Below are positions 23,890 to 34,093 of a DNA stretch of 42,497 nt, piece after piece. The stretch covers positions 1-42,497 of the forward strand of contig JAFGWN010000048.1 of the NCBI GenBank assembly GCA_016937115.1, given 5' to 3'. Position numbers and translations under genes: made by a program. Under the pieces are notes generated by a model. That model saw only the letters and a list, made by a program, of their open reading frames with translations. It made no database searches and had not been told where the DNA came from. Positions within the stretch are counted from its first letter, which is position 1. The number at the start of each line of letters is the position of its first letter. The stretch is from Balneolaceae bacterium (GTDB lineage: Bacteria > Bacteroidota > Rhodothermia > Balneolales > Balneolaceae).

Positions 23890-25278
23890 ATGAAAATTCG
23901 TTCAAAACTGGCGTGGACATTCATCATTCTTTTGTTTTTTGGAATTACTTCCATCAGCAGTTATTCTATCCTGTTTATCCGTGATTACATGCTGGAGCAG
24001 GGTCGTGAGGAGCTGCAAAAAGATACCCGCTGGCTTTCAGTTACAATTTCAAACCTTCCACAGGATGGCCAATTCGAGGCTCATTTCAATGATGTAGCCG
24101 AAACATCCGGCTATGATTTGGCGCTGTACGATTCTTCCGGGGCGCTTGTAAATTTCTATCCAGATACTATTAGCTTTTCGGCGTATTTGCCTGACGACAC
24201 GCAAGAGATATTAAAATCTCGCGAAGAAATACCCTGGATTCCACGCAACGAAGATTCAGAAAAACTGATTAGCTATATCTATCTGTCGCAAAGTACAAAT
24301 AATGCGGCGTTCATTCGTCTCAGTCAGTATAAGGATGAAGTCTACGAACCCATCAAGACCATTCGCTGGATTATCTATTACGGTATGTTTATTTCTATCG
24401 GGCTGGTGATAATTGTGAGCGTGTGGATGGCGCGTTACCTCACCAAGCCGATTACACAAATTAAAAATGCAGCCCAGAATATTGCCGACGGCGATGTGGA
24501 TCAGCAGATTGACCTGAACCGCAATGACGAGTTTGGCACGCTGGCCGATTCGCTTAACCAGATGGCAATGAAACTCCGCGAGGATACCGAACAAATCAAG
24601 CGATACGCCGAGCGTCAGCGCCAGTTTTTTGCCGATATCACCCACGAACTGCGCAACCCGTTGCATACTATATCGGCTTCGCTGGAAATGCTGGAGCTGG
24701 ATGGAATTTCAGAAGAAAAGCGGCAGCAGTATCGCAAAAATGCCAGAAGTCAGGTAGAGCGGATCAACCGTTTGTTCAAAGATTTGGTAACCTTGCAGCG
24801 GTATGATTCGGATGAATACTTTATTGAAAAGCAGACCTTTGATCTGGCGACCATCAGCGAGCACATGCGAGAGTGGCATATCGAAAAAGCACACGAAAAA
24901 GGACTTTCGCTACAGGTTGACAAGAAATCGTGCAAAGCAGTAGGCGACCCTGGAAAAATAGAACAGGTGATAGACAATCTGATTTCTAATGCGATTAAAT
25001 ATACTAATGAAGGAAGCGTATTCTTAAAATATTACCAAAAGGGTGGCCAGGTTGAGGTTAAGGTTGAAGATACGGGCATTGGTATTTCAGAAGAACATCT
25101 TGAGTGGTTGTTCGATCGTTTTTATCGAACGGATAAGGCACGTTCGCGCGACAAAGGGGGTACGGGGCTCGGCTTGGCGGTCGTAAAGAGTATCTTAAAC
25201 GCTCATGGCACGGATATTGAAGTGGAAAGCACACCCGGGAAGGGCTCCGTTTTTCGGTTCCGGCTTCCAACTGCTTGA
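23890..25278 (+). CDS. Sensor histidine kinase (HAMP, HisKA, HATPase)
   Basis: The 462-residue protein has a first membrane helix at about 9-30, an extracytoplasmic region of some 125 residues without a recognised domain, a second membrane helix at about 160-180, a HAMP linker (RYLTKPITQIKNAAQNIADGDVD), an H-box with phospho-acceptor H252 in FADITHELRNPL, and an ATPase domain with the N-box residue N367 in DNLISNAIKYT, G1 box DTGIG (394-398) and GGTGLGL (423-429). All catalytic motifs are intact. It likely phosphorylates the regulator encoded just upstream. The ligand cannot be inferred. No terminator is visible before the heme cluster 116 bases downstream. Confidence 0.94.
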   Translation: MKIRSKLAWTFIILLFFGITSISSYSILFIRDYMLEQGREELQKDTRWLSVTISNLPQDGQFEAHFNDVAETSGYDLALYDSSGALVNFYPDTISFSAYLPDDTQEILKSREEIPWIPRNEDSEKLISYIYLSQSTNNAAFIRLSQYKDEVYEPIKTIRWIIYYGMFISIGLVIIVSVWMARYLTKPITQIKNAAQNIADGDVDQQIDLNRNDEFGTLADSLNQMAMKLREDTEQIKRYAERQRQFFADITHELRNPLHTISASLEMLELDGISEEKRQQYRKNARSQVERINRLFKDLVTLQRYDSDEYFIEKQTFDLATISEHMREWHIEKAHEKGLSLQVDKKSCKAVGDPGKIEQVIDNLISNAIKYTNEGSVFLKYYQKGGQVEVKVEDTGIGISEEHLEWLFDRFYRTDKARSRDKGGTGLGLAVVKSILNAHGTDIEVESTPGKGSVFRFRLPTA

Positions 25279-25394
25279 CCATTGAGATAGAACCAATCTA
25301 AATAAAGCAGGGGCTTCACTCTTCAAACTTCCTTCACAAAAGATGGGTTTATTAAAAGGCTTCAAATTAATGTTTTAATCTTTGTATTAGCACT

Positions 25395-26507
25395 ATGCGC
25401 ATCGGCGTTGTACTTATGAACCTGGGGGGACCGAATCGCGAAGAATATGTCCGCCCGTTTTTGAAAAACCTGTTCCAGGATGAGGATATCATTAAAATGG
25501 GTGGCGGCGTGTTGCAAAACACATTTGCAAAGATTATTGCCAAATTTCGGGCACCAAGCGTTGCAGAAGATTACAAGGAGATAAACGGCTGCCCAAAGGG
25601 ATGCATGGGCAACAAACACTGCATCAACCGGGAAGAAAAGCATGTTTCGGAGTGCTGTTCACCGATCAACAGTTTGACAGAGCGCCAACGGCGCGCGCTT
25701 GAAAAGAAATTGGAGGGCGACCTTTCTGAACATGAAGTGAAGGTTTATACCTGCATGCGCTACTGGATTCCCTTTGCCGATACTACAATGCAAGATATGG
25801 TGGATGATGGAATTACGCATGCGGTGATGGTGCCGCTCTACCCGCAATTTTCATGGACGACTACCGGGAGCGGATTTCGCGATTGGGAAACGCAGCGTAA
25901 AAAGCGGTTTGGTGATGAAGCGCCCTGGAAAGAGTTTCACGTGAAGAACTATCACCTCAACCAAAGGTATCTGAATGCGCTGAACAGCCGTATCGACGAA
26001 GCGCTGGAGCAGATGGATGAAGAAACGCGGAGCAAGACACACCTTATTTTTAGTGCACACGGCACGCCAAAGCTGGAAGTGCGCAGCGGTGATCCATATA
26101 CGACCGAAATCAAGGAAACGATGGAAGCCATTATGGATATGCGCGGGCGTGATGAATCATACTGGTTGGGCTATCAATCAAAAGTGGGTCCCCAGAAATG
26201 GACACAGCCGAATACCGCTGAACTGGTAGAACGCCACCTGCAGTATGGCATCAAAAACTTCCTGATGATTCCAATTGCTTTTGTCACTGATCATATTGAA
26301 ACGCTGTACGAACTTAGCATTGAGCTGAAAGAAGACCTGGAGGAAGAAGGATATGCGTTTGAAAGCCTTGAAGTGACGGAAGGCATCAACGATCACCCCG
26401 AATACATCACCGCCCTGGCCGACGAAGTAAAAAAACGGCTGCCGGCTGATGGAATTGCCGAATTGGAAACTGAACCTGAAGAACCTAAAATGGTAAAATC
26501 TGAGTGA
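25395..26507 (+). CDS. hemH: Ferrochelatase with internal cysteine-rich insertion
   Basis: The 370-residue enzyme inserts iron into protoporphyrin IX, the last step of heme synthesis. It has LMNLGGP near the start, the catalytic histidine H222 in FSAHGTP and the acidic residue E302 in DHIETLYE. Between residues 62 and 88, where most ferrochelatases read directly into GGGSP, there is an insertion of about twenty residues with C66, C70, C76, C87 and C88 (NGCPKGCMGNKHC, then ECCSP). Such clustered cysteines suggest an iron-sulfur cluster; internal clusters are known in some bacterial ferrochelatases. It heads the heme cluster and its stop overlaps the hemA ATG by one base. Confidence 0.95.
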   Translation: MRIGVVLMNLGGPNREEYVRPFLKNLFQDEDIIKMGGGVLQNTFAKIIAKFRAPSVAEDYKEINGCPKGCMGNKHCINREEKHVSECCSPINSLTERQRRALEKKLEGDLSEHEVKVYTCMRYWIPFADTTMQDMVDDGITHAVMVPLYPQFSWTTTGSGFRDWETQRKKRFGDEAPWKEFHVKNYHLNQRYLNALNSRIDEALEQMDEETRSKTHLIFSAHGTPKLEVRSGDPYTTEIKETMEAIMDMRGRDESYWLGYQSKVGPQKWTQPNTAELVERHLQYGIKNFLMIPIAFVTDHIETLYELSIELKEDLEEEGYAFESLEVTEGINDHPEYITALADEVKKRLPADGIAELETEPEEPKMVKSE

Positions 26508-27772
26508 TGAACCGAAGCTGTCCGACGATTGACACATTTTGTATAGTGGGCGTGAACCATTGGGAAGCGACGATAGAAGTACGCGAGAAATTCAGTATTT
26601 CAGATGCTCAAAAAGAAGCCCTGATTGAAGGCGCAAAGCGCGAAGGTATTCGCAGTCTGTTTGTGATTTCTACCTGCAACCGCACCGAAATTGTAGCACA
26701 GGATGCCTCCCCCCGGGAACTTATTCGCCTGCTGATTACCTACTCCGATGCTTCCTTGGATGAGTTTCATACCTATGGGTTTGAAAAGGAAGGTGAGAAA
26801 GCCATACAGCATTTATTCCAGGTTACGGTCGGACTTGATTCCCAAATTTTAGGTGACCTGCAAATTGTAAAACAGGTAAAGGAAGGGTACGTACTGGCCT
26901 CTGAAATGAATGCGGTAGACGGTGAACTGCACCGCTTGATGCAGCATGTGTTCCGGGCGCACAAGCGTTCACGGAATGAAACATCGCTGGGTGAAGGAGC
27001 CGCAACAACGGCTTATGCTGCCGTTCGGTTTGCAACCAACACGTTTGATAATCTTTCGGATAAAAACATTCTGCTGATTGGCACCGGAAAAATCGGCAAG
27101 GTGACGTGCAAAAACCTGGTGAGTCTTGGAGCCAAGAAAGTTACATTAATGAACCGTACACGCGATCGGGCCGAGTTTGTGGCCGACCGGTTCAATCTTG
27201 AAGTTGCGGGCATGGATGATATGCCGGCACAAATTGCCGATGCAGATTTAGTTATTGTAGCCACCGGCGCGACTGATGCCATCATCACGATGGAACACAT
27301 GCAGCCTTCCATTGCCGATGGTTGTTATAAAGTGATGCTCGACTTATCGGTGCCGCGGAATATCGATCCCGATGTGGGTGAACTTGATTTTGTAGATGTA
27401 GCCAACATGGATTATTTGACCGACGTGACGGATGAGGCTTATCAGAAGCGTGAGGAGAATATTCCCCTCGTGAAAAAGATCATTGAAGACGAATTGATTG
27501 GCTACAAAAACTGGCTCAGCACCCAAAAAGTAGTGCCGACCATTAAAGCGCTGACCCAGAAGTTTGATGATATCCGCGAAGATGAATTCGACTTTTTTAA
27601 GAATAAGATAAAGGATTCTGATCGGGATAAAGTTGAGAATCTGACGCGGCGTATCGTCAATAAAATTGCAGCTTATTCGATTGAACATCTGCGCGACCAT
27701 CATGAATCGGAGCAGGTAACGCAGGTGGTGAATGAGATGTTTAAGTTGGAAACGCATTCCTCTGATGAGTGA
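26507..27772 (+). CDS. hemA: Glutamyl-tRNA reductase
   Basis: The 421-residue enzyme reduces glutamyl-tRNA to glutamate-1-semialdehyde with NADPH, the first committed step of the C5 route. It has VGVNHWEATIEVREKF, the catalytic cysteine C57 in ISTCNRTEI, GLDSQILGDLQIVKQVK, the NADPH loop LIGTGKIGK, ATGATDAI, LDLSVPRNIDP and a C-terminal dimerisation helix. It is normal in length. ATG at 26507 (TGATG, overlapping the hemH stop by one base) is preferred to the GTG one codon earlier. Its 3' end overlaps hemC by eight bases. The use of this enzyme shows that the organism makes 5-aminolevulinate from glutamate rather than from glycine. Confidence 0.96.
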   Translation: MNRSCPTIDTFCIVGVNHWEATIEVREKFSISDAQKEALIEGAKREGIRSLFVISTCNRTEIVAQDASPRELIRLLITYSDASLDEFHTYGFEKEGEKAIQHLFQVTVGLDSQILGDLQIVKQVKEGYVLASEMNAVDGELHRLMQHVFRAHKRSRNETSLGEGAATTAYAAVRFATNTFDNLSDKNILLIGTGKIGKVTCKNLVSLGAKKVTLMNRTRDRAEFVADRFNLEVAGMDDMPAQIADADLVIVATGATDAIITMEHMQPSIADGCYKVMLDLSVPRNIDPDVGELDFVDVANMDYLTDVTDEAYQKREENIPLVKKIIEDELIGYKNWLSTQKVVPTIKALTQKFDDIREDEFDFFKNKIKDSDRDKVENLTRRIVNKIAAYSIEHLRDHHESEQVTQVVNEMFKLETHSSDE

Positions 27773-28682
27773 TTCTCAAACGGTACGCATTGGCACAAGA
27801 AGCAGCGAACTGGCTACCTGGCAAGCCCGAAAAGTAGCTGAGGAACTGAAAGCTTGCGGCGTCGATTCAGAGCTTGTTTTTATTACTTCCGAAGGTGATC
27901 GCGATCAAACCACCCCGCTGCCGGAAATGGGCGGCAAAGGCGTGTTTACCAAAGCCGTTGATGAAGCGCTTTTGCATGATGAAATTGATCTTGGTGTTCA
28001 CTCCTATAAAGATTTACCGACCGATAATCCACTGCCGCTGAAAATTGCAGCGATTATGGAACGCGCCGATCCGCGCGATACGCTGGTCGCTCCCGACGGT
28101 ATCGATTTTCTGAATGATTCAGACTATAAAGGCATTATCGCTACCGGCAGCAATCGGCGACGGGCACAGTGGCTCAATCGCTATCCGAATCACAGGGTAG
28201 TGAATCTGCGAGGCAATGTGAATACACGCCTTGAAAAAGTTCAAACGAACGAGTGGGACGGCGCTATTTTTGCTGCGGCCGGACTCCTGCGGATTAATTT
28301 AGGCCATCATGTCAGCCAATATCTCGATTGGATGGTGTCTGCTCCGGCACAGGGCGCAATGGCGGTTATGGTCCGTGAAAATGACCAGCAGATGACTTCG
28401 CTTGTTAATCGCCTTAATCATGAAGAAACTGCTATTTGTACCAATACCGAGCGCGAATTCTTGCATGTGATGGAAGCCGGGTGCAGCGCACCAGTGGGAG
28501 CATATGCGGAACGCAGAGAAAATGAGCTTCATTTTAAAGCGGTGGCATTGACACTGGATGGGCAGGAGCGATTCGATTTTGAAAAAACGGTTTCGTTTTC
28601 CGAAGCAAAAGGGCTGGGAAGAACCGCCGCCCGGCAAATGCTTGATGAAGGGGCTGATAAAGTAATGGAAGAATTGACATAA
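27765..28682 (+). CDS. hemC: Hydroxymethylbilane synthase (porphobilinogen deaminase)
   Basis: The 305-residue enzyme joins four porphobilinogens into hydroxymethylbilane. It begins VRIGTRSSELATWQA and has MGGKGVFTKAVDEAL, catalytic D83 in HSYKDLPT, NRRRAQWL, LRGNVNTRLEK and the dipyrromethane-binding C240 in EAGCSAPVGAYA. The ATG at 27765 lies inside the end of hemA (eight-base overlap) and places the first strand properly; a frame opening 11 codons earlier has no family support. A spacer of 112 bases with a strong palindromic cluster separates it from hemD. Confidence 0.96.
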   Translation: MSDSQTVRIGTRSSELATWQARKVAEELKACGVDSELVFITSEGDRDQTTPLPEMGGKGVFTKAVDEALLHDEIDLGVHSYKDLPTDNPLPLKIAAIMERADPRDTLVAPDGIDFLNDSDYKGIIATGSNRRRAQWLNRYPNHRVVNLRGNVNTRLEKVQTNEWDGAIFAAAGLLRINLGHHVSQYLDWMVSAPAQGAMAVMVRENDQQMTSLVNRLNHEETAICTNTEREFLHVMEAGCSAPVGAYAERRENELHFKAVALTLDGQERFDFEKTVSFSEAKGLGRTAARQMLDEGADKVMEELT

Positions 28683-28698
28683 AAGTTTCTATTAATCT

Positions 28699-28772
28699 CC
28701 ATCCACCGCGGAGCGGTGGATGGTTGATCGTACGCTCCGCGTTCAATATTGTACGCAGAGCGGCTAAAGTAG
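28699..28772. repeat. Double palindrome between hemC and hemD
   Basis: The first hairpin, CCATCCACCGC-GGA-GCGGTGGATGG, has perfect 11-base arms and a 3-base loop (28699-28723). The second pairs TACGCTCCGCGT with ACGCAGAGCGG around CAATATTGT, with one mismatch in the core, and belongs to the GCTCTGCG family seen at 16052-16195 and 16572-16602. No T-tract follows. It would form very stable structure inside the heme messenger. Confidence 0.8.
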
Positions 28773-28794
28773 ATGAGAATTTAATCTACATTTC

Positions 28795-29526
28795 ATGAGA
28801 CAGTACAAGCAAAATATTTTAGTAACACGTCCGCTTGACGGGCAGCAGCGAGAATACGCCCGAATATTGGGGCTGAATCCCATTGAAAACCCGGCGCTGG
28901 AATTTAAGTTTCCTGCCTACTGGGATCGGGTGCTTGCGGTTATAAATGAGCATCCCAAATCGGATTGGGTATTTACCAGTACCAATGGAGTAAAAGCGCT
29001 TGAAGAACTGATGCGCAGTGGATTGCAGGTTCGTCCTGAAGTGCAAATTTTTGCGGTTGGTTCTAAAACCCAAGAAGCATTGAAAGAACTCGGGCTCGAA
29101 GCGAAAATTCCATTTCAACAGGATGGTAAGCACCTGGCTGAACTGGTTATCGAAGAAGGTAAGATTAATTCGGTGATCTATTTTCACGGCAATTTGAGTC
29201 GCGACGAAATGACCAACGTTCTTGTTGAGGAAGATATTGAAGTAATTGAAGTTGAAGTATATAAAACTAAAATAAATCCGATTGAGCTCCCGGCGGAGCC
29301 GGTGCAGGCCATCCTGTTTTACAGTCCCAGTGCAGTGGAAGGATTTAAGCAGGGGCAAGGCTTTGATGAAGAGCTGCCAGTACCTTTTGCGATTGGGCCC
29401 ACAACAGCTGAGGCTCTTAAGAAGGAAACGGACCAGCAAGTTATTGTAGCCGATCGCCCCGACACTAAAGTGATGCTTCAGACTGTATCAACGCATTTAT
29501 TTCGTGAAGAAGAAAGCATAGAATAA
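28795..29526 (+). CDS. hemD: Uroporphyrinogen-III synthase
   Basis: The 243-residue protein matches HemD in length, two-lobed layout and position behind hemC. It cyclises hydroxymethylbilane with inversion of ring D. The family is poorly conserved. The visible landmarks are ILVTRP at the start, DWVFTSTNGVKAL (usually WIIFTSxNGV), IFAVGSKTQEAL, VIYFHGNLSRDEM, VEVYKT, LFYSPSAVEGF and FAIGPTTAEAL. The ATG at 28795 follows the palindromic spacer. The start has no strong ribosome binding site. Confidence 0.92.
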   Translation: MRQYKQNILVTRPLDGQQREYARILGLNPIENPALEFKFPAYWDRVLAVINEHPKSDWVFTSTNGVKALEELMRSGLQVRPEVQIFAVGSKTQEALKELGLEAKIPFQQDGKHLAELVIEEGKINSVIYFHGNLSRDEMTNVLVEEDIEVIEVEVYKTKINPIELPAEPVQAILFYSPSAVEGFKQGQGFDEELPVPFAIGPTTAEALKKETDQQVIVADRPDTKVMLQTVSTHLFREEESIE

Positions 29527-29528
29527 TG

Positions 29529-29555
29529 TTCCCTTTGAAGGAGATGCAGGAGGAT
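29529..29555. repeat. Decayed palindromic remnant between hemD and hemE
   Basis: CCCTTTGAAGGAGATGCAGGAGGATGAA resembles the leftward reading of the element at 19068-19115 with a central deletion. It contains AGGAGG followed at once by ATG and a 15-codon frame, which is probably fortuitous. Confidence 0.3.
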
Positions 29556-29620
29556 GAACCGTCAAGCTATAAATTTAATAAAGATCCTGAATCAGGTTTA
29601 GGGTGGCAAGAATATTTTAT

Positions 29621-30679
29621 ATGGCACACGATTTTCCGGAATTAAAAAATGATTTACTGCTTCGCGCCCTGCGCGGTGAAGACGTTGACCGCCCACCGGT
29701 GTGGATGATGCGTCAGGCGGGCCGTTATTTGCCACAGTACATGAAGCTTCGCAAAAAATATTCTTTTTTTGAGCGTGTGGAGACACCCGAGCTGGCGTGC
29801 GAAATCACCATTCAACCCATCGATGAACTGGAACCGGATGCGGCCATTATCTTTTCTGATATTCTCACCGTTCCGCAGGCCCTGGGCATCGATGTAGATT
29901 TAGTAAAGGGCAAAGGACCGGTGCTGGATAACCCTATTCGTACGGTGGATGATGCATTTTCTATCTTGGCGGAAGATGTGCCCGGCAAGTTGGAGCACGT
30001 AATGGATGCCATCACGCTGACGCGTAAGGAGCTTAACGGTCGTGTACCGCTGATTGGTTTTGCGGGTGCTCCGTGGACGCTCTTCTGCTACATGGTGCAG
30101 GGGCAAGGCTCAAAGAATTTTGCCAAAGCCAAGCAGTTTCTTTGGCAGGAGCCGGATGCCGCGCAACATGTGCTCAAGGAATTAACAAAAGCTACTATCG
30201 AATACCTGAAGGCCCAGATTGATGCCGGCGCGCAGGTCGTACAGATTTTTGATTCCTGGGCGGGTTTACTCAGTCCGGATGATTTTAACAAATACGCACT
30301 TCCACACCTGATGGAAATTTGTAGTGCTATAAAAGAAGTGCCGGTGATTCTATTTGCAAAAGGCGCTTGGTATGCACTGTCACGACTGGCGTTTAAAAGC
30401 GGTGCATCCGCACTGAGCGTCGACTGGACGATGTCGCCCGATTATTCGCGGTCGGCTACGCGCAGCGACATTACCCTGCAGGGTAATTATGATCCGACAA
30501 AACTGCTCGGTTCGCGCAAACAAATTGAAAAAGACGTGCGGCGCATGATTGATCGGTTTGGCCGGCACAAGTACATTGCAAACCTCGGTCACGGTATTTT
30601 GCCTAATGTACCAGTTGATAACGCCCGTGTTTTTATCGATACCGTAAAAAGTTACGCAGAGTATAATGCCCGTGATTAA
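29621..30679 (+). CDS. hemE: Uroporphyrinogen decarboxylase
   Basis: The 352-residue cytosolic enzyme removes four carboxyl groups from uroporphyrinogen III to give coproporphyrinogen III. It carries the N-terminal signature PPVWMMRQAGRYLPQY with R31 and R35, D80 in FSDILTVPQALG, and the second signature GFAGAPWTLFCYMVQGQGSK region. GNYDP and NLGHGILP close to the C-terminus are also typical. ATG at 29621 is preferred to the GTG at 29603, because the family begins a few residues before LKNDLLLRAL. Its end overlaps the hemF start by 14 bases in another frame, which points to tight coupling. Confidence 0.96.
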   Translation: MAHDFPELKNDLLLRALRGEDVDRPPVWMMRQAGRYLPQYMKLRKKYSFFERVETPELACEITIQPIDELEPDAAIIFSDILTVPQALGIDVDLVKGKGPVLDNPIRTVDDAFSILAEDVPGKLEHVMDAITLTRKELNGRVPLIGFAGAPWTLFCYMVQGQGSKNFAKAKQFLWQEPDAAQHVLKELTKATIEYLKAQIDAGAQVVQIFDSWAGLLSPDDFNKYALPHLMEICSAIKEVPVILFAKGAWYALSRLAFKSGASALSVDWTMSPDYSRSATRSDITLQGNYDPTKLLGSRKQIEKDVRRMIDRFGRHKYIANLGHGILPNVPVDNARVFIDTVKSYAEYNARD

Positions 30680-31625
30680 TCCCTCCATCAAACAACGCTT
30701 TTCTACATTTATCTGCGATTTGCAGGATGATATCTGTAAAACATTGGAAAAGCTTGACGGAAAGGCCCAATTCAAATCGGATGATTGGGAACGCGAGGGG
30801 GGCGGCGGCGGACACAGTCGTATTATTAATGATGGCAACCTGTTTGAAAAGGGGGGTGTTAGCACATCAACCGTATATGGAGAACTACCCAAACCGATAC
30901 AGGAGCGATTTGAGGTAGAACAGGGTTGGTTTTGGGCCGGAGGAATATCACTCGTTATTCATCCATGGAGCCCGATGATTCCCACAGTGCACGCCAATTT
31001 CCGTTATTTTGAGTTATATGATGACGCCGATATGACGGATGTCCGCGATTGCTGGTTTGGCGGCGGAGCGGATCTCACCCCGTATTACCTCTGGGATGAG
31101 GACGCTGTACACTTTCATCAAATTCTAAAAAAAGCGTGTGATCTTCACGGCGACGATATGTATCCGCGGTTTAAAAAAGAATGCGACGAGTATTTCTATA
31201 ATGAGCACCGCAATGAAGCGCGCGGCGTCGGTGGACTCTTTTTTGATTATCTGCGGCCAAATGCAAAGCGTGATGCCGAAGACTGGTATGCGTTTACCAC
31301 CGAGGTCGGCCGTGCTTTTTTGGATTCGTATGTGCCCATTGTAAAGCGGCGAAAAGATGAGTTGTACACCGATGAACAGCGCTATTTCCAGGAAATTCGT
31401 CGCGGCCGCTACGTAGAGTTTAATTTAATTCACGATCGCGGTACATTATTTGGGCTCAAAACCGGGGGCCGCACAGAGTCGGTACTGATGAGTCTCCCGC
31501 CGGAAGTGCGCTGGGACTACGATTTCCAGGTTGAACCGGGCAGCCGCGAAGCTTACTTGATTGAACGGCTGAAGAATCCGATCAACTGGATTGAATATGG
31601 AAAAGAAGAAGGAATTATAATTTAA
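30666..31625 (+). CDS. hemF: Oxygen-dependent coproporphyrinogen-III oxidase
   Basis: The 319-residue enzyme oxidatively decarboxylates coproporphyrinogen III to protoporphyrinogen IX using oxygen. It has the conserved EREGGGGGHSRI near residue 43, the histidines H99 (VIHPWSP) and H109 (PTVHANFRYF), FGGGADLTPYY, HRNEARGVGGLFFD with H181, and YVEFNLIHDRGTLFGL. The use of HemF rather than only the radical-SAM HemN indicates that the organism makes heme aerobically. Its ATG lies inside the hemE end. A GTCATxxTGAGTG-type palindrome separates it from hemB. Confidence 0.97.
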   Translation: MPVINPSIKQRFSTFICDLQDDICKTLEKLDGKAQFKSDDWEREGGGGGHSRIINDGNLFEKGGVSTSTVYGELPKPIQERFEVEQGWFWAGGISLVIHPWSPMIPTVHANFRYFELYDDADMTDVRDCWFGGGADLTPYYLWDEDAVHFHQILKKACDLHGDDMYPRFKKECDEYFYNEHRNEARGVGGLFFDYLRPNAKRDAEDWYAFTTEVGRAFLDSYVPIVKRRKDELYTDEQRYFQEIRRGRYVEFNLIHDRGTLFGLKTGGRTESVLMSLPPEVRWDYDFQVEPGSREAYLIERLKNPINWIEYGKEEGIII

Positions 31626-31628
31626 TAT

Positions 31629-31674
31629 TGTCATTGTGAGTGAATGAACTATCGGGACCGCACTCAGGATGACA
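31629..31674. repeat. TGTCATnnTGAGTG palindrome between hemF and hemB
   Basis: TGTCATTGTGAGTG and CACTCAGGATGACA are 14-base arms with two mismatches around 18 bases. It is related in wording to the GTCATCCTG element at 23808 and the GTCATTGCG element at 32695. It occupies most of the 69-base spacer. No T-tract is present. Confidence 0.65.
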
Positions 31675-31688
31675 GTCTAAAAAATTAG

Positions 31689-32687
<999 letters not shown>

Positions 32688-32694
32688 TAAAACG

Positions 32695-32777
32695 GTCATT
32701 GCGAGGCCTGATTTATTGGGGTGCGGCAATCTCTCCATGAGGATATTGCCGCGGTCGCTCCGCTCCCCCGCAATGAC
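32695..32777. repeat. GTCATTGCG-ended nested palindromic element (MITE-like)
   Basis: Perfect 9-base ends GTCATTGCG and CGCAATGAC bound an 83-base element. Inside it, GCGGCAAT and ATTGCCGC form a second hairpin. The element fills the hemB-hemL spacer almost exactly. Elements with the same end sequence are scattered through many bacterial genomes, from memory. It carries no coding frame. Confidence 0.75.
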
Positions 32778-32791
32778 AAATACAGCATTTT

Positions 32792-34093
32792 ATGTTAGAA
32801 ACCAGCAAACAATTATTTGATCGCGCACAGCAGTTCATTCCCGGTGGAGTAAACTCTCCGGCGCGTGCGTTTAATTCAGTTGGGGGAAGCCCGGTATTTT
32901 TTGAGAAAGCAAAGGGCTCAATTTTGACTGATGTTGATGGCAAAGAATATATCGACTATGTGGGTTCATGGGGACCGATGATACTTGGTCATGCCTTTGA
33001 TCCGGTTATTGAAGCCGTGAAGAAGGCAGCTGAAAAATCGACCTCATTTGGGGCGCCAACCGAAATTGAGATTAAGATGGCCGAGTTGGTGAGGCAGATG
33101 GTGCCCGGCGTGGATAAGATTCGTATGGTGAATTCCGGGACCGAGGCCTGTATGAGTGCCATTCGGGTTGCCCGCGGATATACCGGAAAAGACAAGATTA
33201 TTAAGTTTGGAGGGAATTACCACGGCCATGGCGATTCCTTTTTGATCAAGGCCGGAAGTGGTGCGCTCACACTCGGCTCACCCGACAGCCCGGGTGTTAC
33301 TGAGGGGACAGCCAAAGATACGCTAACCGCTCATTTCAATGACCTGAATTCTGTAAAGAAATTACTTAACGAATATCGGGATGAAGTGGCGGCAATTATC
33401 GTGGAACCGGTCGCCGGCAATATGGGATGCATTCCTCCGAAGTCTGGGTTCTTGCAGGGGCTTCGCGAACTGTGTGATGCCCACGATGCGGTCCTCATTT
33501 TTGATGAGGTGATGACTGGTTTTCGCGTGGCAAAGGGCGGTGCTCAGGAACGCTACGGCGTGACCGCCGACTTGGTAACCTACGGCAAAATTATCGGTGC
33601 CGGACTGCCGGTTGGTGCGTTTGGGGGCAGGAAGGAGGTGATGGATGTGGTTTCACCTGTGGGCCCTGTGTATCAGGCGGGTACACTTTCGGGTAATCCA
33701 CTTGCGATGGCGGCAGGATTTACGTTGCTCACCGAACTGCAGGAGAATCCCCGGCATTATGATGAACTTGAAGCGAAAGCTGCGCATCTGCTTAATGGAC
33801 TCAACCAGGTATTTGAATCGCATCATGTACCGGTATCGATTAATCAGGTGGGTTCTATGATAAGCGTGTTCTTTACCGATCAGGAAGTCACCGATTTCGC
33901 GACAGCAAATACTACTGATAAAGAATTATTTAAGGCATTTTTCCATGGCATGTTGGAACGCGGTATTTACCTGCCACCATCGCCCTTTGAGTCGTGGTTC
34001 CTGGCCAATACGCTTACAAAAGAACAGCTGAATCAGACCATAGATATGGCCGATAAAGTGATGCAAGAAGTAACCCGCAGTAAGGACGGTTAG
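32792..34093 (+). CDS. hemL: Glutamate-1-semialdehyde 2,1-aminomutase
   Basis: The 433-residue PLP enzyme converts glutamate-1-semialdehyde to 5-aminolevulinate, acting directly after HemA. It begins [11 protein letters not shown], which is diagnostic, and has [24 protein letters not shown]238 in [11 protein letters not shown] (PLP pyridine contact) and the Schiff-base lysine K266 in [17 protein letters not shown]. Full length. The stop codon abuts the next ATG without any spacing. The name is secure against the related aminotransferases because of the combined GGVNSP and GLPVGAFGG motifs. Confidence 0.97.
   Translation: MLETSKQLFDRAQQFIPGGVNSPARAFNSVGGSPVFFEKAKGSILTDVDGKEYIDYVGSWGPMILGHAFDPVIEAVKKAAEKSTSFGAPTEIEIKMAELVRQMVPGVDKIRMVNSGTEACMSAIRVARGYTGKDKIIKFGGNYHGHGDSFLIKAGSGALTLGSPDSPGVTEGTAKDTLTAHFNDLNSVKKLLNEYRDEVAAIIVEPVAGNMGCIPPKSGFLQGLRELCDAHDAVLIFDEVMTGFRVAKGGAQERYGVTADLVTYGKIIGAGLPVGAFGGRKEVMDVVSPVGPVYQAGTLSGNPLAMAAGFTLLTELQENPRHYDELEAKAAHLLNGLNQVFESHHVPVSINQVGSMISVFFTDQEVTDFATANTTDKELFKAFFHGMLERGIYLPPSPFESWFLANTLTKEQLNQTIDMADKVMQEVTRSKDG

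Noticed and set aside
29553-29600. 15-codon frame after AGGAGG between hemD and hemE
   Set aside because: The AGGAGG touches the ATG with no spacing and belongs to a decayed repeat; the peptide has no features.
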